NCBI GenBank assembly: GCA_021789975.1
Contig: JAJYIT010000001.1
Span: forward strand, 76,247-140,246
Source of the DNA: Bacteroidota bacterium
GTDB taxonomy: Bacteria > Bacteroidota > Ignavibacteria > Kryptoniales > JAKASW01
Direction of reading: 5' to 3'
DNA length: 64,000 bases
Shown here: one piece after another, positions 53,441 through 61,813 of the stretch
Numbering within the stretch: position 1 is the stretch's first letter
Layout: the number at the start of each line of letters is the position of its first letter
Program-made: the position numbers and the translations under genes
The notes under the pieces: model-generated
What the model was told of the DNA's origin: nothing
The model's input: only the letters and a program-made list of their open reading frames with translations
Databases searched by the model: none

Positions 53441-53494
53441 AATCTACCACCGGGCAGTAACTAAGTTGTTAAAAGTGTGTTAAGGATTTGTGAA
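53441..53494 (-). promoter_or_regulatory. Pho-box promoter of the porin-pstS operon
   Basis: Minus strand: TTCACA, TTAACA, TTAACA and a weaker GTTACT, every spacer exactly 5 bp (11-bp period). The third hexamer is 20 bp upstream of TAGATTGC (53446-53439), the likely -10. The start codon is about 20 bp downstream, so the leader is very short. Confidence 0.7.
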
Positions 53495-53751
53495 TCGGAG
53501 TTGAAAGGAGACATCTTTCTTAAGGGTGTCAGACGGATCGTCTACACAAATGAAAGGGTAAAGTATTGGAGTGATGCAAGATGAAGTGCTGAGAAAGAGT
53601 CGGCGATGTCAGATCGAAGAAGATAGAAGAGAAAAACGGAGCCGCAAGGATGTCGGCGCAGCAGAGAACAGGGTTTATCCCCTCAGGACTTGATCTGACG
53701 CCCGGTAATGAATGCCTCGATTTCTGGGGCTTGAACCTGAAATCAACCGCA

Positions 53752-53823
53752 TCAGAAAGCGGTGAAGAAGGTTTCCTCCATCATCGCGTGGCCGAAGGTG
53801 AAGGAAACCTTAACTTCAGGCAT
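53752..53823 (-). CDS. Possible 23-residue peptide next to the radical SAM gene
   Basis: ATG follows the radical SAM stop codon directly (TGAATG), and 23 codons run to TGA. The peptide is acidic-hydrophobic, with KVSFTFGH then AMMEETFFTAF. No strong ribosome-binding site, but reinitiation is possible. It lacks the Cys, leader and core pattern of known radical SAM-modified peptides, and its codons also form the inverted repeat, so it may be chance. Confidence 0.2.
   Translation of the reverse strand: MPEVKVSFTFGHAMMEETFFTAF
53768..53811. repeat. 10-bp perfect inverted repeat after the radical SAM gene
   Basis: AAGGTTTCCT and AGGAAACCTT separated by 24 bp. A second small stem ACCGC/GCGGT lies beside it (53746-53763). 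No T tract. May be a transcript-end structure. Confidence 0.45.
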
Positions 53824-55128
53824 TCATTTCACCATCTCTCTTTCGGCTTCCTGCTCTATTTCCACTTCGTTCTTCGGCACCATTCTCAGGAAGTCTCCGT
53901 ATTTCATCGGCTCTTCTAGCCTGCAGGACCAAACAAGCTGCTCACGGCCCTTGTCGTCCTTCCAGTAGGTAATGTCGGGGCAGCCGTCGCACATGCTTTG
54001 ATCGCCGTTGGGCATGAGGTCAACAGGCTGTATCATCATTATCGACTGCATGTGCACTTTCTTGAAGATGCGAAACGGATTCAGGGCAAGATATTTGAGA
54101 TATTTACCCGCGGCTTTTCGGATGCCCTTATCGAGTCCCCAACCCGCAAGAAGCGTCGTCCGACCGAGACCCAGCGACTTAGGAGACGCATACGAAATAT
54201 ACCTGTCGTGCTTGAAGTGATAAACATTCATGACCAGTTCCATGAACCGCTTTCCTGCGTAGCCAAAAATCGTGTCTTTTGTCCCGACTCTCTCGGAGAG
54301 AAGCCACTTGTAGTGATCAGGTCTATATGTGCCGTTCAAGAATGCCGCAGGCATGAAGTCTGGATATCGCTTGCGGATCTCGTTGACCACGTCCGGCGCC
54401 ATTATGTTTGTCACCTCGCTGTGGTCCGAATGGTAGTGTATGTCGTCGAAGTATATTTGTTTGTCTCCGGCATAGAAATTATACGGTGTATCCGGTGTGA
54501 TATATCTGAAGAGGATGAACACCATCGTGTGGACAATGTCAATGTGCTTTTGTGCCCATTCCACGAGGTCGGGAACGTAATGAAGCGTGTCTTCGTAGAC
54601 CGTTGAGTTGAATGAGCAAGCGATTCCGCCCTTATCCGCGAGCATCTGGGCGTAATGCAGTCTGAGCTCGTTTAGTTCGATCTCATTCTTTCCCATCCAT
54701 TCCTTCTCTCGACCTCTCCCTTGTTTGCTGTCGATATGGAAGGTGAACCCGAAGATCCCGGCTCCTTTAAGCTGGTGAAGCAACTCCTTTGTCAGGGCGA
54801 TACCGTTGGTGTTTATGATCGGCTTGAGTCCACGGCGCTTAATGTCCGCGACGAGTTCGACGATGTTCGGATACAATAACGGGTCGCCGCCTGCAATGGA
54901 AATGCAATCCGTTTTTCTCATCGATTGAAAGAAGTCCAACTCGTGTTTTACTTCTTCTAGAGGCTTGTGCGAGTTCTTCACGTTCTTCCTGTAGCACCCG
55001 TAGCAATTCAGGTTGCATTGTGAAGTAGGCTCGAGCCATGTTATGCCGTTGTCGGGCATCGTCCATGGAAGTCGATATAACGAGTCAATACTGAAAAATG
55101 GTTTCTCGGAAATAGACTGTTCAGACAT
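53824..55128 (-). CDS. Radical SAM protein of unknown specificity
   Basis: A 434-residue enzyme. The SAM-cluster motif CNLNCYGC (Cys38, Cys42, Cys45) is in the usual place, followed by the GGDP motif (SIAGGDPLLYPN near 78-89) and INTNGIALT, as in MoaA/PqqE-like members. A C-terminal Cys group (MCDGCPD and later WSCRLEEP, about 385-415) could bind a second cluster, like a short SPASM region. I cannot name the substrate. It stands alone with a good ribosome-binding site (AAAGGTGG). Flanks hold lipid and envelope genes, which gives only a weak hint. Confidence 0.85.
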   Translation of the reverse strand: MSEQSISEKPFFSIDSLYRLPWTMPDNGITWLEPTSQCNLNCYGCYRKNVKNSHKPLEEVKHELDFFQSMRKTDCISIAGGDPLLYPNIVELVADIKRRGLKPIINTNGIALTKELLHQLKGAGIFGFTFHIDSKQGRGREKEWMGKNEIELNELRLHYAQMLADKGGIACSFNSTVYEDTLHYVPDLVEWAQKHIDIVHTMVFILFRYITPDTPYNFYAGDKQIYFDDIHYHSDHSEVTNIMAPDVVNEIRKRYPDFMPAAFLNGTYRPDHYKWLLSERVGTKDTIFGYAGKRFMELVMNVYHFKHDRYISYASPKSLGLGRTTLLAGWGLDKGIRKAAGKYLKYLALNPFRIFKKVHMQSIMMIQPVDLMPNGDQSMCDGCPDITYWKDDKGREQLVWSCRLEEPMKYGDFLRMVPKNEVEIEQEAEREMVK

Positions 55129-55655
55129 ATTCCACCTTTTCTATCTAGTTGAACTTCGCCCGTAATCCGCCAGCACTGTCTCAAACGATTTGAAAGAGAC
55201 ACGTCAGCTTACCATAACCGCATCTGGAATCTATATGGAAAAGGCGGAACCTATACCGCCACAATTGAAAGAGTTTACTAACGTGGTAGTGAATAATCAA
55301 GATGGTCCTGAGGTCCGCAGCGTAGCCCATAACTTGCGACGTTGAGGGGGCATTGGCTGAGAAGAACGGCTGCAAAAACCGATAATCTGCTGACGGCCGC
55401 AGACTCCGTCGGAATCCTCGGACTTTGACATGCGATTTGCAGCATCATTTCGCAGGGCATCTGGCAAATGCATGGCGTCGGGCCATCTTCGATCCACCTA
55501 TGTACGCGCTGAGGCGGGCTCCGGTGGACCCGCCCACAGTAGCCAAAAAGCTACATTCGGCAGAGGCAGGCGAGAAGCTCGTATCTGGTTTCCGGTTCAC
55601 CTGCGGCGGAGGAACATGGAGAAGTTCATCCAAGAAATTGGAAGCAGTGGACTGC
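55129..55655. other. Intergenic region between the flippase-like gene and the radical SAM gene
   Basis: About 527 bp. Frames of 60-170 codons on both strands overlap each other and the flippase-like gene, lack ribosome-binding sites and resemble no protein I know. A stem GGCGG/CCGCC with short T run lies at 55238-55260 on the minus strand. Otherwise I see nothing. Confidence 0.5.
55238..55260 (-). terminator. Weak terminator-like stem
   Basis: Minus strand GGCGG-N8-CCGCC followed by TTTTCC. It lies 390 bp after the nearest upstream gene end, so it either ends a long 3' tail or lies in the radical SAM leader. Confidence 0.3.
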
Positions 55656-56705
55656 TTACTGCTGGACTTCGCTCGCAGCTTCTTCCTCGCGTATCAATTT
55701 GCGGAAGGAATTAACTTTGAGCCTTCTAGTGAAGATGAGCGCGAAGATAGAACCGACTATCGTGATAGCGATGTAGCCGAGCAGCTGTGTCAGTGTTGCA
55801 TACGCGAGTGCTTCGGGTCGCGGTACATGTGCTATGATCACGAGAGCTTGCGAAACGAGTGCCCAGTAAACTCCAACTCCGCCGGGACTGGGCACAATCC
55901 AGGCGATTGTAGTCACGAGAATGAGAAGGAAGGCGTCATAGAATGAAAGGTGCATTGCCACACCAAAGGGGAAGGCGAAGAACGGTATGTACATGGTGAG
56001 AACGTACACTATCCATATAAATGCAGTGTATAGAAGCACGATCGAGAATCGTTTCGCCGAGCGGAGAAGCCTGAACGATTCGAGAAAAGAGAGAACCATC
56101 GATTCTGCTTTCGCCGCGGCCTTGGCCGGGAGAACTGCTTCCAGAGTGCGAGTCAACTTGGTTTTGAACTTGTTGGAAACGGAGGCAATGTAGAGTACCA
56201 ACCCTCCCAATAGAGATCCCGCAATCAAAATGATTCCCGCTGTTCGCAGGAACGGAAAGGACTCGATGAGGTTTCCGCTGTACATCAGGAGCGCAATCCC
56301 GAAGAGGAATCCAGCTGACACCATATCGAATAGTCTCTCGAGTACAATTGTTCCAAGCACTCCGCTGACACTTACGTCCTCCAGCCGTCCGGTAGTATAA
56401 GCGCGTACCAGCTCTCCGAGCCGGGGTACGAAGTTGTTAACCATGTATCCGACCATGATGCTGCCCCAGGTGTCGACTACGGAGATTTCATCCTTCAGTT
56501 CTTGAAGGATGACACGCCATCGAAGTGCCCGGAGAACATGGCTGAAGAGGACCACAAGAACAGTGGCAATCAGGATGTAGAAGTTTGCGCCGAGTGCGTC
56601 GTGCAGCAGGGAGTTGAGCGAAATTCCACGGAATGCAAAATAAACAAAGAGAGCCGCTACGACTAGTCCAAGCAGCGTGCGGAAGAGATTACGGTGGGTC
56701 TTCAA
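55656..56705 (-). CDS. Lysylphosphatidylglycerol-synthase-like transmembrane protein (UPF0104/YbhN family)
   Basis: A 349-residue polytopic membrane protein with about eight hydrophobic segments. Family signatures: LRALRWRVILQ near 59-69, NNFVPRLGELVRAY near 89-102, LERLFDMVSAG near 122-132, and WIVPSPGGVGVYWALV in the C-terminal part. Members include flippase-like and AglD-type proteins and act on membrane lipids or glycolipids; the exact role is unknown. Start TTG 56705, no strong ribosome-binding site, 8 bp after lolA, so it is likely translated by coupling. The C-terminal tail is acidic. Confidence 0.85.
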   Translation of the reverse strand: MKTHRNLFRTLLGLVVAALFVYFAFRGISLNSLLHDALGANFYILIATVLVVLFSHVLRALRWRVILQELKDEISVVDTWGSIMVGYMVNNFVPRLGELVRAYTTGRLEDVSVSGVLGTIVLERLFDMVSAGFLFGIALLMYSGNLIESFPFLRTAGIILIAGSLLGGLVLYIASVSNKFKTKLTRTLEAVLPAKAAAKAESMVLSFLESFRLLRSAKRFSIVLLYTAFIWIVYVLTMYIPFFAFPFGVAMHLSFYDAFLLILVTTIAWIVPSPGGVGVYWALVSQALVIIAHVPRPEALAYATLTQLLGYIAITIVGSIFALIFTRRLKVNSFRKLIREEEAASEVQQ

Positions 56706-56713
56706 ATGAACAA

Positions 56714-57397
56714 CTATTTGTTTCTCAGATCGACTACCTGAGCTCCCTTTGGAGGCACAAATTCAAATTTGGAGTCGGGTATTCCGGTATTCAATTCTGT
56801 GCTATTCACCTTGTATATATATTTGGTATCATTCATGTCGGAAACATCTGCGCTCTTGATAGTCCAGTTACTGTTTACCACAATCGTTATACTGCGTATG
56901 AACGAATTGTCGCTCTTTGGGGTGAGCCGCAGAGTATAAGTTGTTTCACCACCGGTTTTGTCGGTAGACAAGAGAACCGCGAAATAGTTTGCCGGTACGT
57001 CGAGAAGGAATTGATTTGGGGTCACTGTGTTCTTGTCGTCGCGGAATTTATCAATGATAACCTGGTTTGAAGTGGGTATATATATCCACGAAGTCTTACC
57101 GTCAGTATCGATGACCTTGTCACCGGTGTCTATCCTGTACATGTTACCTTTCTTGAGATACAAAGTCCCGGTTATGGTCCTCGAAAGCTTGGATAACGGA
57201 TACGTCACCGTCTGAGCAAACTTTATGACTGCATCGTTGGTCCTCTTGTAGTTCTCCTGGACATTCTTGACTATGTCGGAGGCCGTAGGTGTACCTGCGA
57301 GGGCGAGGGAAGAGGCAAGAAAGCAAGTGAAGAAGAGCAAGAAGCAGGTTGCTAAAACGTAGTTTAAAATTTTGAATCTTGAATCTTGAATTCCCAT
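56714..57397 (-). CDS. lolA: Outer-membrane lipoprotein carrier LolA family
   Basis: About 227 residues. Signal peptide about 12-36 (FLLFFTCFLASSLALAG) then the LolA fold: TASDIVKNVQENYKRTNDAV, KLSRTITGTLYLKKGNMYRI, KTSWIYIPTSNQVIID, and the C-terminal SKFEFVPPKGAQVVDLR, the usual end (F-x-F-x-x-P-x-G-x-x-V). LolA carries lipoproteins across the periplasm. The ATG overlaps the ftsK stop (TGATG). The N-terminal codons lie in a tandem TTGAATC repeat, which gives an odd extra segment (IQDSRFKILN) ahead of the hydrophobic core. Gene pair ftsK-lolA is also seen in other bacteria. Confidence 0.88.
   Translation of the reverse strand: MGIQDSRFKILNYVLATCFLLFFTCFLASSLALAGTPTASDIVKNVQENYKRTNDAVIKFAQTVTYPLSKLSRTITGTLYLKKGNMYRIDTGDKVIDTDGKTSWIYIPTSNQVIIDKFRDDKNTVTPNQFLLDVPANYFAVLLSTDKTGGETTYTLRLTPKSDNSFIRSITIVVNSNWTIKSADVSDMNDTKYIYKVNSTELNTGIPDSKFEFVPPKGAQVVDLRNK
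57372..57392. repeat. Tandem 7-bp repeat at the lolA start
   Basis: Three adjacent copies of TTGAATC (last one TTGAATT), within the first codons of lolA. Such AT-rich heptamers usually occur between genes; here one has entered the coding start. Confidence 0.6.
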
Positions 57398-59862
57398 CAC
57401 ATCCCCATTTCTCTGAGTTTTGCGTCCAAAGCATCTTCGTCTTCTATCAACACTTCGCGTCCCTTGCTCCCCTCAAACGGCCCGATGATTCCGGCTGCTT
57501 CGAGTTCGTCGATCACGCGAGCCGCCCTCCCGTACCCAAGTTTCAGTCTTCTCTGCAGGAAAGAGGTCGATGCCTGCTGGTGACGAACAACGAGGATAGC
57601 GGCTTCCTCAAACATCGGGTCCACTTCGCCGGCTCCGTTGGCGCCCTCTTTCTTCTTCATCAACACAGAAGGAAGCTGGTACGGCCTTGAGTACCCCTTC
57701 TGCGAAGAAATGAAGTCGACAACTCTTTCTGTTTCCTCAGTGCTCAAGAACGAGTTCTGTATGCGTTCGGGCTTCGAGCTACCGGCAGCGAGATAGAGCA
57801 TGTCGCCGTTTCCCAGAAGCTGTTCGGCTCCGTTTTGATCCAATATTGTCCGCGAATCTATTCGCGACGCGACCTGGTAAGCGACACGCGCAGGGAAGTT
57901 CGCTTTAATCAAACCGGTAATGACGTCTACTGAGGGACGTTGTGTTGCAAGGACGAGGTGGATTCCGACTGCCCGTGCAAGCTGTGCCAGTCGCGTGATT
58001 GGATCCTCGACATCGTGTGCCGCTGTGAGCATGAGATCCGCGAGCTCATCGATGAAGATTACGATGTATGGCAGTTTGCTGAACCTGGTCTCCTCGTCGC
58101 TCTTGAGCTTGCCTTCCGCCAGTTTCTTGTTGTAATCCTGTATGTTCCTGACTCCGGCTTTTGCGAGTACGGAGTAGCGCCTGTCCATTTCAGCTTCGGC
58201 GCATTGAAGTGCAAGCACTGCATTCGAGGACTCTGTAATTATGTCCTCATCCACGTCAGGCGATGAAGCCAGGAAGTGTTTGCTCAGTTTCTTGTATAAT
58301 GAGAGCTCAATCTTCTTCGGGTCTATGATCAGAAACTTTATTTCCCAGGGCATGAGCTTGTAAATCATGCTCATCATGATCGTGTTTATACCAACGCTTT
58401 TCCCGGAACCGGTAGCGCCGGCTATCAAAAGGTGCGGCATGCGCGATAGGTCGTCGACAAAGATGTCCCCAGAAATAGTCTTTCCCATCGCTATCGGCAA
58501 ATTGTAGCGGAGGTCCTGGAACTTCGATGATGAAACGACACTTCTGAAATTGACTAGTTGGGGTTTTCGGTTAGGTATCTCAACCCCGACTGCACCTTTG
58601 CCTGGAATGGGCGCAATTATCCTGATTCCTCTTGCTTGAAGTGCGAGCGCAAGATCATCTTCAAGACTTGTTATCCGGCTTATTTTTACTCCGCTTGCCG
58701 GGACAAGTTCGTAAAGAGTGACAACGGGGCCGGGTATGACGCTGACGCTTTCGATCTGGATATCGAAGACCTCCAGCTTCGATCGCAGGAGTTCGGCATT
58801 TGCGCGGAGCTCTTCGTCGGGAATCTTGTCGACCTGTATCGGAATGTCCAGCAGGTCGAGCGGTGGTGGAGTGTATTCTATCTCCTGGTCTTCGTTCTGA
58901 CCTTCTTCAATTCCCCCGCCTGTCAGCTCCTTGAATCGCGGTTCAGCTCTTCGAGCGTTATTTTCTGCCTCATCTTCTTCGGAGTCGTTTTCATCTCCAG
59001 CCTGTGACGAATCCTCACGAAGTTCGGGCTTTACTGCTGCCTTTCTCGCGACGACTTCAGATTCTTCCCGCATACCCTGCTGTGGGATGCGAGTCTCTTC
59101 GCGAACTATCTTAACAGGCTCACCAGACCGCGCATCGGCATTTTTCTTCGACCTGTCCATGATGACGGTTCCGCGAGATTGCCTGGGTGACGGTTCTCTT
59201 CTGAAGAGGCCTCCTACCAAAGACATAGTCCAGGAGAACGCTCCGCTTACTGCTCCAAGTATCTCTTTTGGGGAGATCTTCATAGTGAACACGACCAATG
59301 CGAATATCACTAAAAAGATTATCGCTCCGCCGCCGACGTTTCCAAATGCTCGCGTGAGTGCAGTAGCCGATTGTATGCCCATTGTTCCGTACCATTGCGT
59401 CCCGTACTGGTCCGATCCGATAAGCGTCTTCAAATATCCTGAAGATATCGAGGCGAGAAGGGCCGCGAGCAGCACGACCGTACTGACAGCCGCTGCTTTC
59501 TTGAAGTCACGTTTCTGCAGAGCAGTCCAACTGAAGGTAAGAAGAATTATCGGGAATGCAATCGAGAAGTATCCAAGCGTGTAATTGACAAAGAAGTTTG
59601 CAATGTACGCCCCGAAAATTCCCAGCCAGTTGTGTATAGTGTCGGCTCTTGATCGAACCGCCTCATCACCGAGAAATAGCCTGAAAGTATCGAAGAACTT
59701 GATTTCGGAGTTCGCATCATCGGCCGGTGAGAAAGTGAGAATACTCATGCCGACGAGTATCGATATCACAATGAGTGAAAAGTTCACCACTTCGGAACGA
59801 AGCGACTTCTTCGGTTTCTTGCGCCTTTCGGATTTCTCAGGTATCTCTTTTGTCTCAGCCAT
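57397..59862 (-). CDS. ftsK: DNA translocase FtsK/SpoIIIE
   Basis: An 821-residue motor that clears chromosome ends from the closing septum. Four or five membrane spans (about 25-200), a polar linker rich in Glu/Arg (210-330), then the alpha-beta motor with Walker A GATGSGKSVGIN (about 480), Walker B-like IVIFIDELADLM, and a winged-helix gamma domain at the end (TSFLQRRLKLGYGRAARVID) that reads KOPS-type sites. Length is intermediate between B. subtilis SpoIIIE and E. coli FtsK. Its start overlaps the comB end by 8 bp. Confidence 0.96.
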   Translation of the reverse strand: MAETKEIPEKSERRKKPKKSLRSEVVNFSLIVISILVGMSILTFSPADDANSEIKFFDTFRLFLGDEAVRSRADTIHNWLGIFGAYIANFFVNYTLGYFSIAFPIILLTFSWTALQKRDFKKAAAVSTVVLLAALLASISSGYLKTLIGSDQYGTQWYGTMGIQSATALTRAFGNVGGGAIIFLVIFALVVFTMKISPKEILGAVSGAFSWTMSLVGGLFRREPSPRQSRGTVIMDRSKKNADARSGEPVKIVREETRIPQQGMREESEVVARKAAVKPELREDSSQAGDENDSEEDEAENNARRAEPRFKELTGGGIEEGQNEDQEIEYTPPPLDLLDIPIQVDKIPDEELRANAELLRSKLEVFDIQIESVSVIPGPVVTLYELVPASGVKISRITSLEDDLALALQARGIRIIAPIPGKGAVGVEIPNRKPQLVNFRSVVSSSKFQDLRYNLPIAMGKTISGDIFVDDLSRMPHLLIAGATGSGKSVGINTIMMSMIYKLMPWEIKFLIIDPKKIELSLYKKLSKHFLASSPDVDEDIITESSNAVLALQCAEAEMDRRYSVLAKAGVRNIQDYNKKLAEGKLKSDEETRFSKLPYIVIFIDELADLMLTAAHDVEDPITRLAQLARAVGIHLVLATQRPSVDVITGLIKANFPARVAYQVASRIDSRTILDQNGAEQLLGNGDMLYLAAGSSKPERIQNSFLSTEETERVVDFISSQKGYSRPYQLPSVLMKKKEGANGAGEVDPMFEEAAILVVRHQQASTSFLQRRLKLGYGRAARVIDELEAAGIIGPFEGSKGREVLIEDEDALDAKLREMGM

Positions 59863-60607
59863 TTACCACTAAATTATTTTGGTTAAGCTTTATCCCGGAA
59901 CCATCTACGCCGGGTACCACTGGTACGCTGTCTACGGAAGCGCATACTTCCAAATCGTGGGCGAAGCCGATCGATATCAAGTACCGGCCATGTTCCGACC
60001 GCTTGAGGATATTCAGGATGTTGCCTCTGAAACTCCTGAATAGAACCACTGCGGTCTTTCCCGCATCGTCCGTTTCCAGGTCAGATGCGTCTCTTGCTTT
60101 CTGTATGATCATTCCGGCGCACGCGGCATCTTCCATTGAGAACGAACCCTGTCTTCCCGAACAGAGGATTGTCCAGCTACCGCCGATATTTACCATGGTT
60201 TGAACGACCGCTGACAGGTTGACAAATGTGCCGATCAAAGCGTTCGAAGCGTATCGGCATTTGTAAACTGTGCCAGCACCGTTGGTTGTCGTGAAGACTA
60301 TGGTTTTGCCTCCGACTTTTTCAGGGGTATACTCAGTCGGAGAATTTCCAAGATTGAACCCGTCGATCATTTTTCCGGCCCGCTCGCCTCCAAGCAACCG
60401 CGAATCGGGACTAAGGTTCGACCAGATCTTCGTCGCGTTTTCAATATCAGCCGTAGGTATAATCTCGCGAGCACCGTTCTGAAGTGCCGTGCATATAGTC
60501 GTCGATGCACGGAGCACGTCTATTATGACGACGTTCTTTCCCCGCATTCCGAGTTCGTCCACGCTCGTGGGTGAAAATATCGTTTCGATCTTGATCAGTT
60601 TGTCCAT
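59855..60607 (-). CDS. comB: 2-phosphosulfolactate phosphatase family protein ComB
   Basis: A 250-residue protein of the ComB family. IIDVLRASTTICTAL near 28-42, LLGGERAGKMIDGFNLGNSPTEY-type segment near 72-94 (GGER and GFNLGNSP), FTTTNGAGT near 105-113 and SFSMEDAACAG match. In methanogens ComB makes sulfolactate for coenzyme M; bacterial homologues are widespread and their substrate is not always known, so the biological role here is open. Start ATG 60607 behind AAAGG. Follows gcvT by 8 bp. Confidence 0.88.
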   Translation of the reverse strand: MDKLIKIETIFSPTSVDELGMRGKNVVIIDVLRASTTICTALQNGAREIIPTADIENATKIWSNLSPDSRLLGGERAGKMIDGFNLGNSPTEYTPEKVGGKTIVFTTTNGAGTVYKCRYASNALIGTFVNLSAVVQTMVNIGGSWTILCSGRQGSFSMEDAACAGMIIQKARDASDLETDDAGKTAVVLFRSFRGNILNILKRSEHGRYLISIGFAHDLEVCASVDSVPVVPGVDGSGIKLNQNNLVVNG

Positions 60608-60615
60608 CCTTTGTT

Positions 60616-61728
60616 CTACTTTGTGCTCATCTCGTTGCGTGCCCGGCTCTGTACAAATGGTAGTTTAACGACACGTCCTTCCGCTCTTTTTCCTCTTATG
60701 TCCAGAGACAGCAAAGCATTTTCGAAAGCTAGCGACGAATCCACATATCCCATCCCAATTCCGGTTTCGAGGGATGGAGAGAACGTACCGCTGGTGACTT
60801 TCCCCACCGGCTTGCCGTCGAAATATATGTCGTAACCGTGCCGGGGGATAATTCCTTTGTCAGACTTGAACCCAACAAGCTTGCGCGTCAATTGCTGTTT
60901 GGCTTTGACGATAGCAGGCTTGCCGACAAAGTCACCTTTGTCGATTTTGGTTATCCACCCCAGTCCGGCTTCTATAGGGTTGGTCGTCTCATCGATGTCG
61001 TTTCCGTAAAGGCAATATCCCATCTCCAGCCTAAGTGTATCCCTTGCACCAAGGCCGATTGGCGCAATGCCGAATTCTTTTCCGGCGTCGAAGATCGCGT
61101 TCCACATCCCAACCTGCGCATCTCCCTTCGGCTCGAAAAAGATTTCGAATCCAAGTTCTCCGGTATAGCCCGTGCGGGAAATAATGGAATCAATTCCGGA
61201 TATTTTCCCCTTTGTGGAATGGTAATAAGGAATTTTACTGAGATCCGAGTCGGTCAGCTTCTTGAGAGTCTCGTAGGATTTTGGGCCCTGCACGGAGAGG
61301 AGTGCAGTCCGATCACTTGCGTTGTCGAGTCTCACATTTCCTTTTGCCCGCGACGAAAACGCGCTGAAGTCTTTTTCGATGTTGGAGGCATTTGCGACGA
61401 TCATATATTCATTATCATCGGAAAGTTTATACACGATCAGGTCGTCCAACAACTTACCTTCTTGGTTCACCAGAGCAGTGTACTGCGCCGCGCCAGTCGA
61501 GAGTTTGCTGATATCGTTTATCGTGTTCTCTTGAAGAAATCTGCCCGCAACGGTTCCCGTGACATAGAATTCACCCATGTGGGAAACGTCGAAGACGCCG
61601 ACTGTTTCCCGAACCCGCTTATGCTCTGCAACGATACTGCTGTACTGGATCGGCATCTCGAAGCCCGCGAACTCAACCATCTTCGCGCCGAGCTTCTTGT
61701 GAATTTCGTTGAACGGAGTAGTCTTCAT
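60616..61728 (-). CDS. gcvT: Glycine cleavage system T protein (aminomethyltransferase)
   Basis: A 370-residue tetrahydrofolate-dependent enzyme releasing ammonia and methylene-THF from the aminomethyl-lipoyl H protein. MVEFAGFEMPIQY near 17-29, FDVSHMGEFYVTG near 45-57, SRTGYTGELGFEIFFE near 159-174 and the IGLGARDTLRLEMGYCLYGND stretch (with the conserved Asp/Arg that bind folate) near 197-217. Length normal. gcvH and gcvP are not in the window. First of the gcvT-comB-ftsK-lolA run. Confidence 0.95.
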   Translation of the reverse strand: MKTTPFNEIHKKLGAKMVEFAGFEMPIQYSSIVAEHKRVRETVGVFDVSHMGEFYVTGTVAGRFLQENTINDISKLSTGAAQYTALVNQEGKLLDDLIVYKLSDDNEYMIVANASNIEKDFSAFSSRAKGNVRLDNASDRTALLSVQGPKSYETLKKLTDSDLSKIPYYHSTKGKISGIDSIISRTGYTGELGFEIFFEPKGDAQVGMWNAIFDAGKEFGIAPIGLGARDTLRLEMGYCLYGNDIDETTNPIEAGLGWITKIDKGDFVGKPAIVKAKQQLTRKLVGFKSDKGIIPRHGYDIYFDGKPVGKVTSGTFSPSLETGIGMGYVDSSLAFENALLSLDIRGKRAEGRVVKLPFVQSRARNEMSTK

Positions 61729-61813
61729 TTTTTCTCTTCTTTCTCCTGCTGCGTGCGATAGGACAAGCTATTCGGATTTTATCCTCATATGGCTAACAAC
61801 GAGGGCTCTATTC

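Larger units (their letters stand above)
53419..53823. other. Intergenic region between the radical SAM gene and the porin promoter
   Basis: About 405 bp. It holds the Pho-type promoter (53441-53494), an open frame of 23 codons directly after the radical SAM stop (53752-53823), and a 10-bp inverted repeat (53768-53811). An 89-codon plus-strand frame (53650-53919) overlaps the radical SAM gene and is unlikely to be real. No RNA gene recognised. Confidence 0.55.

Noticed and set aside
53650-53919. 89-codon plus-strand frame before the radical SAM end
   Set aside because: Overlaps the radical SAM gene by 96 bp antisense and has no ribosome-binding site.
55425-55946. 173-codon plus-strand frame at the end of the flippase-like gene
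   Set aside because: Half lies antisense to a real membrane-protein gene; composition is random.
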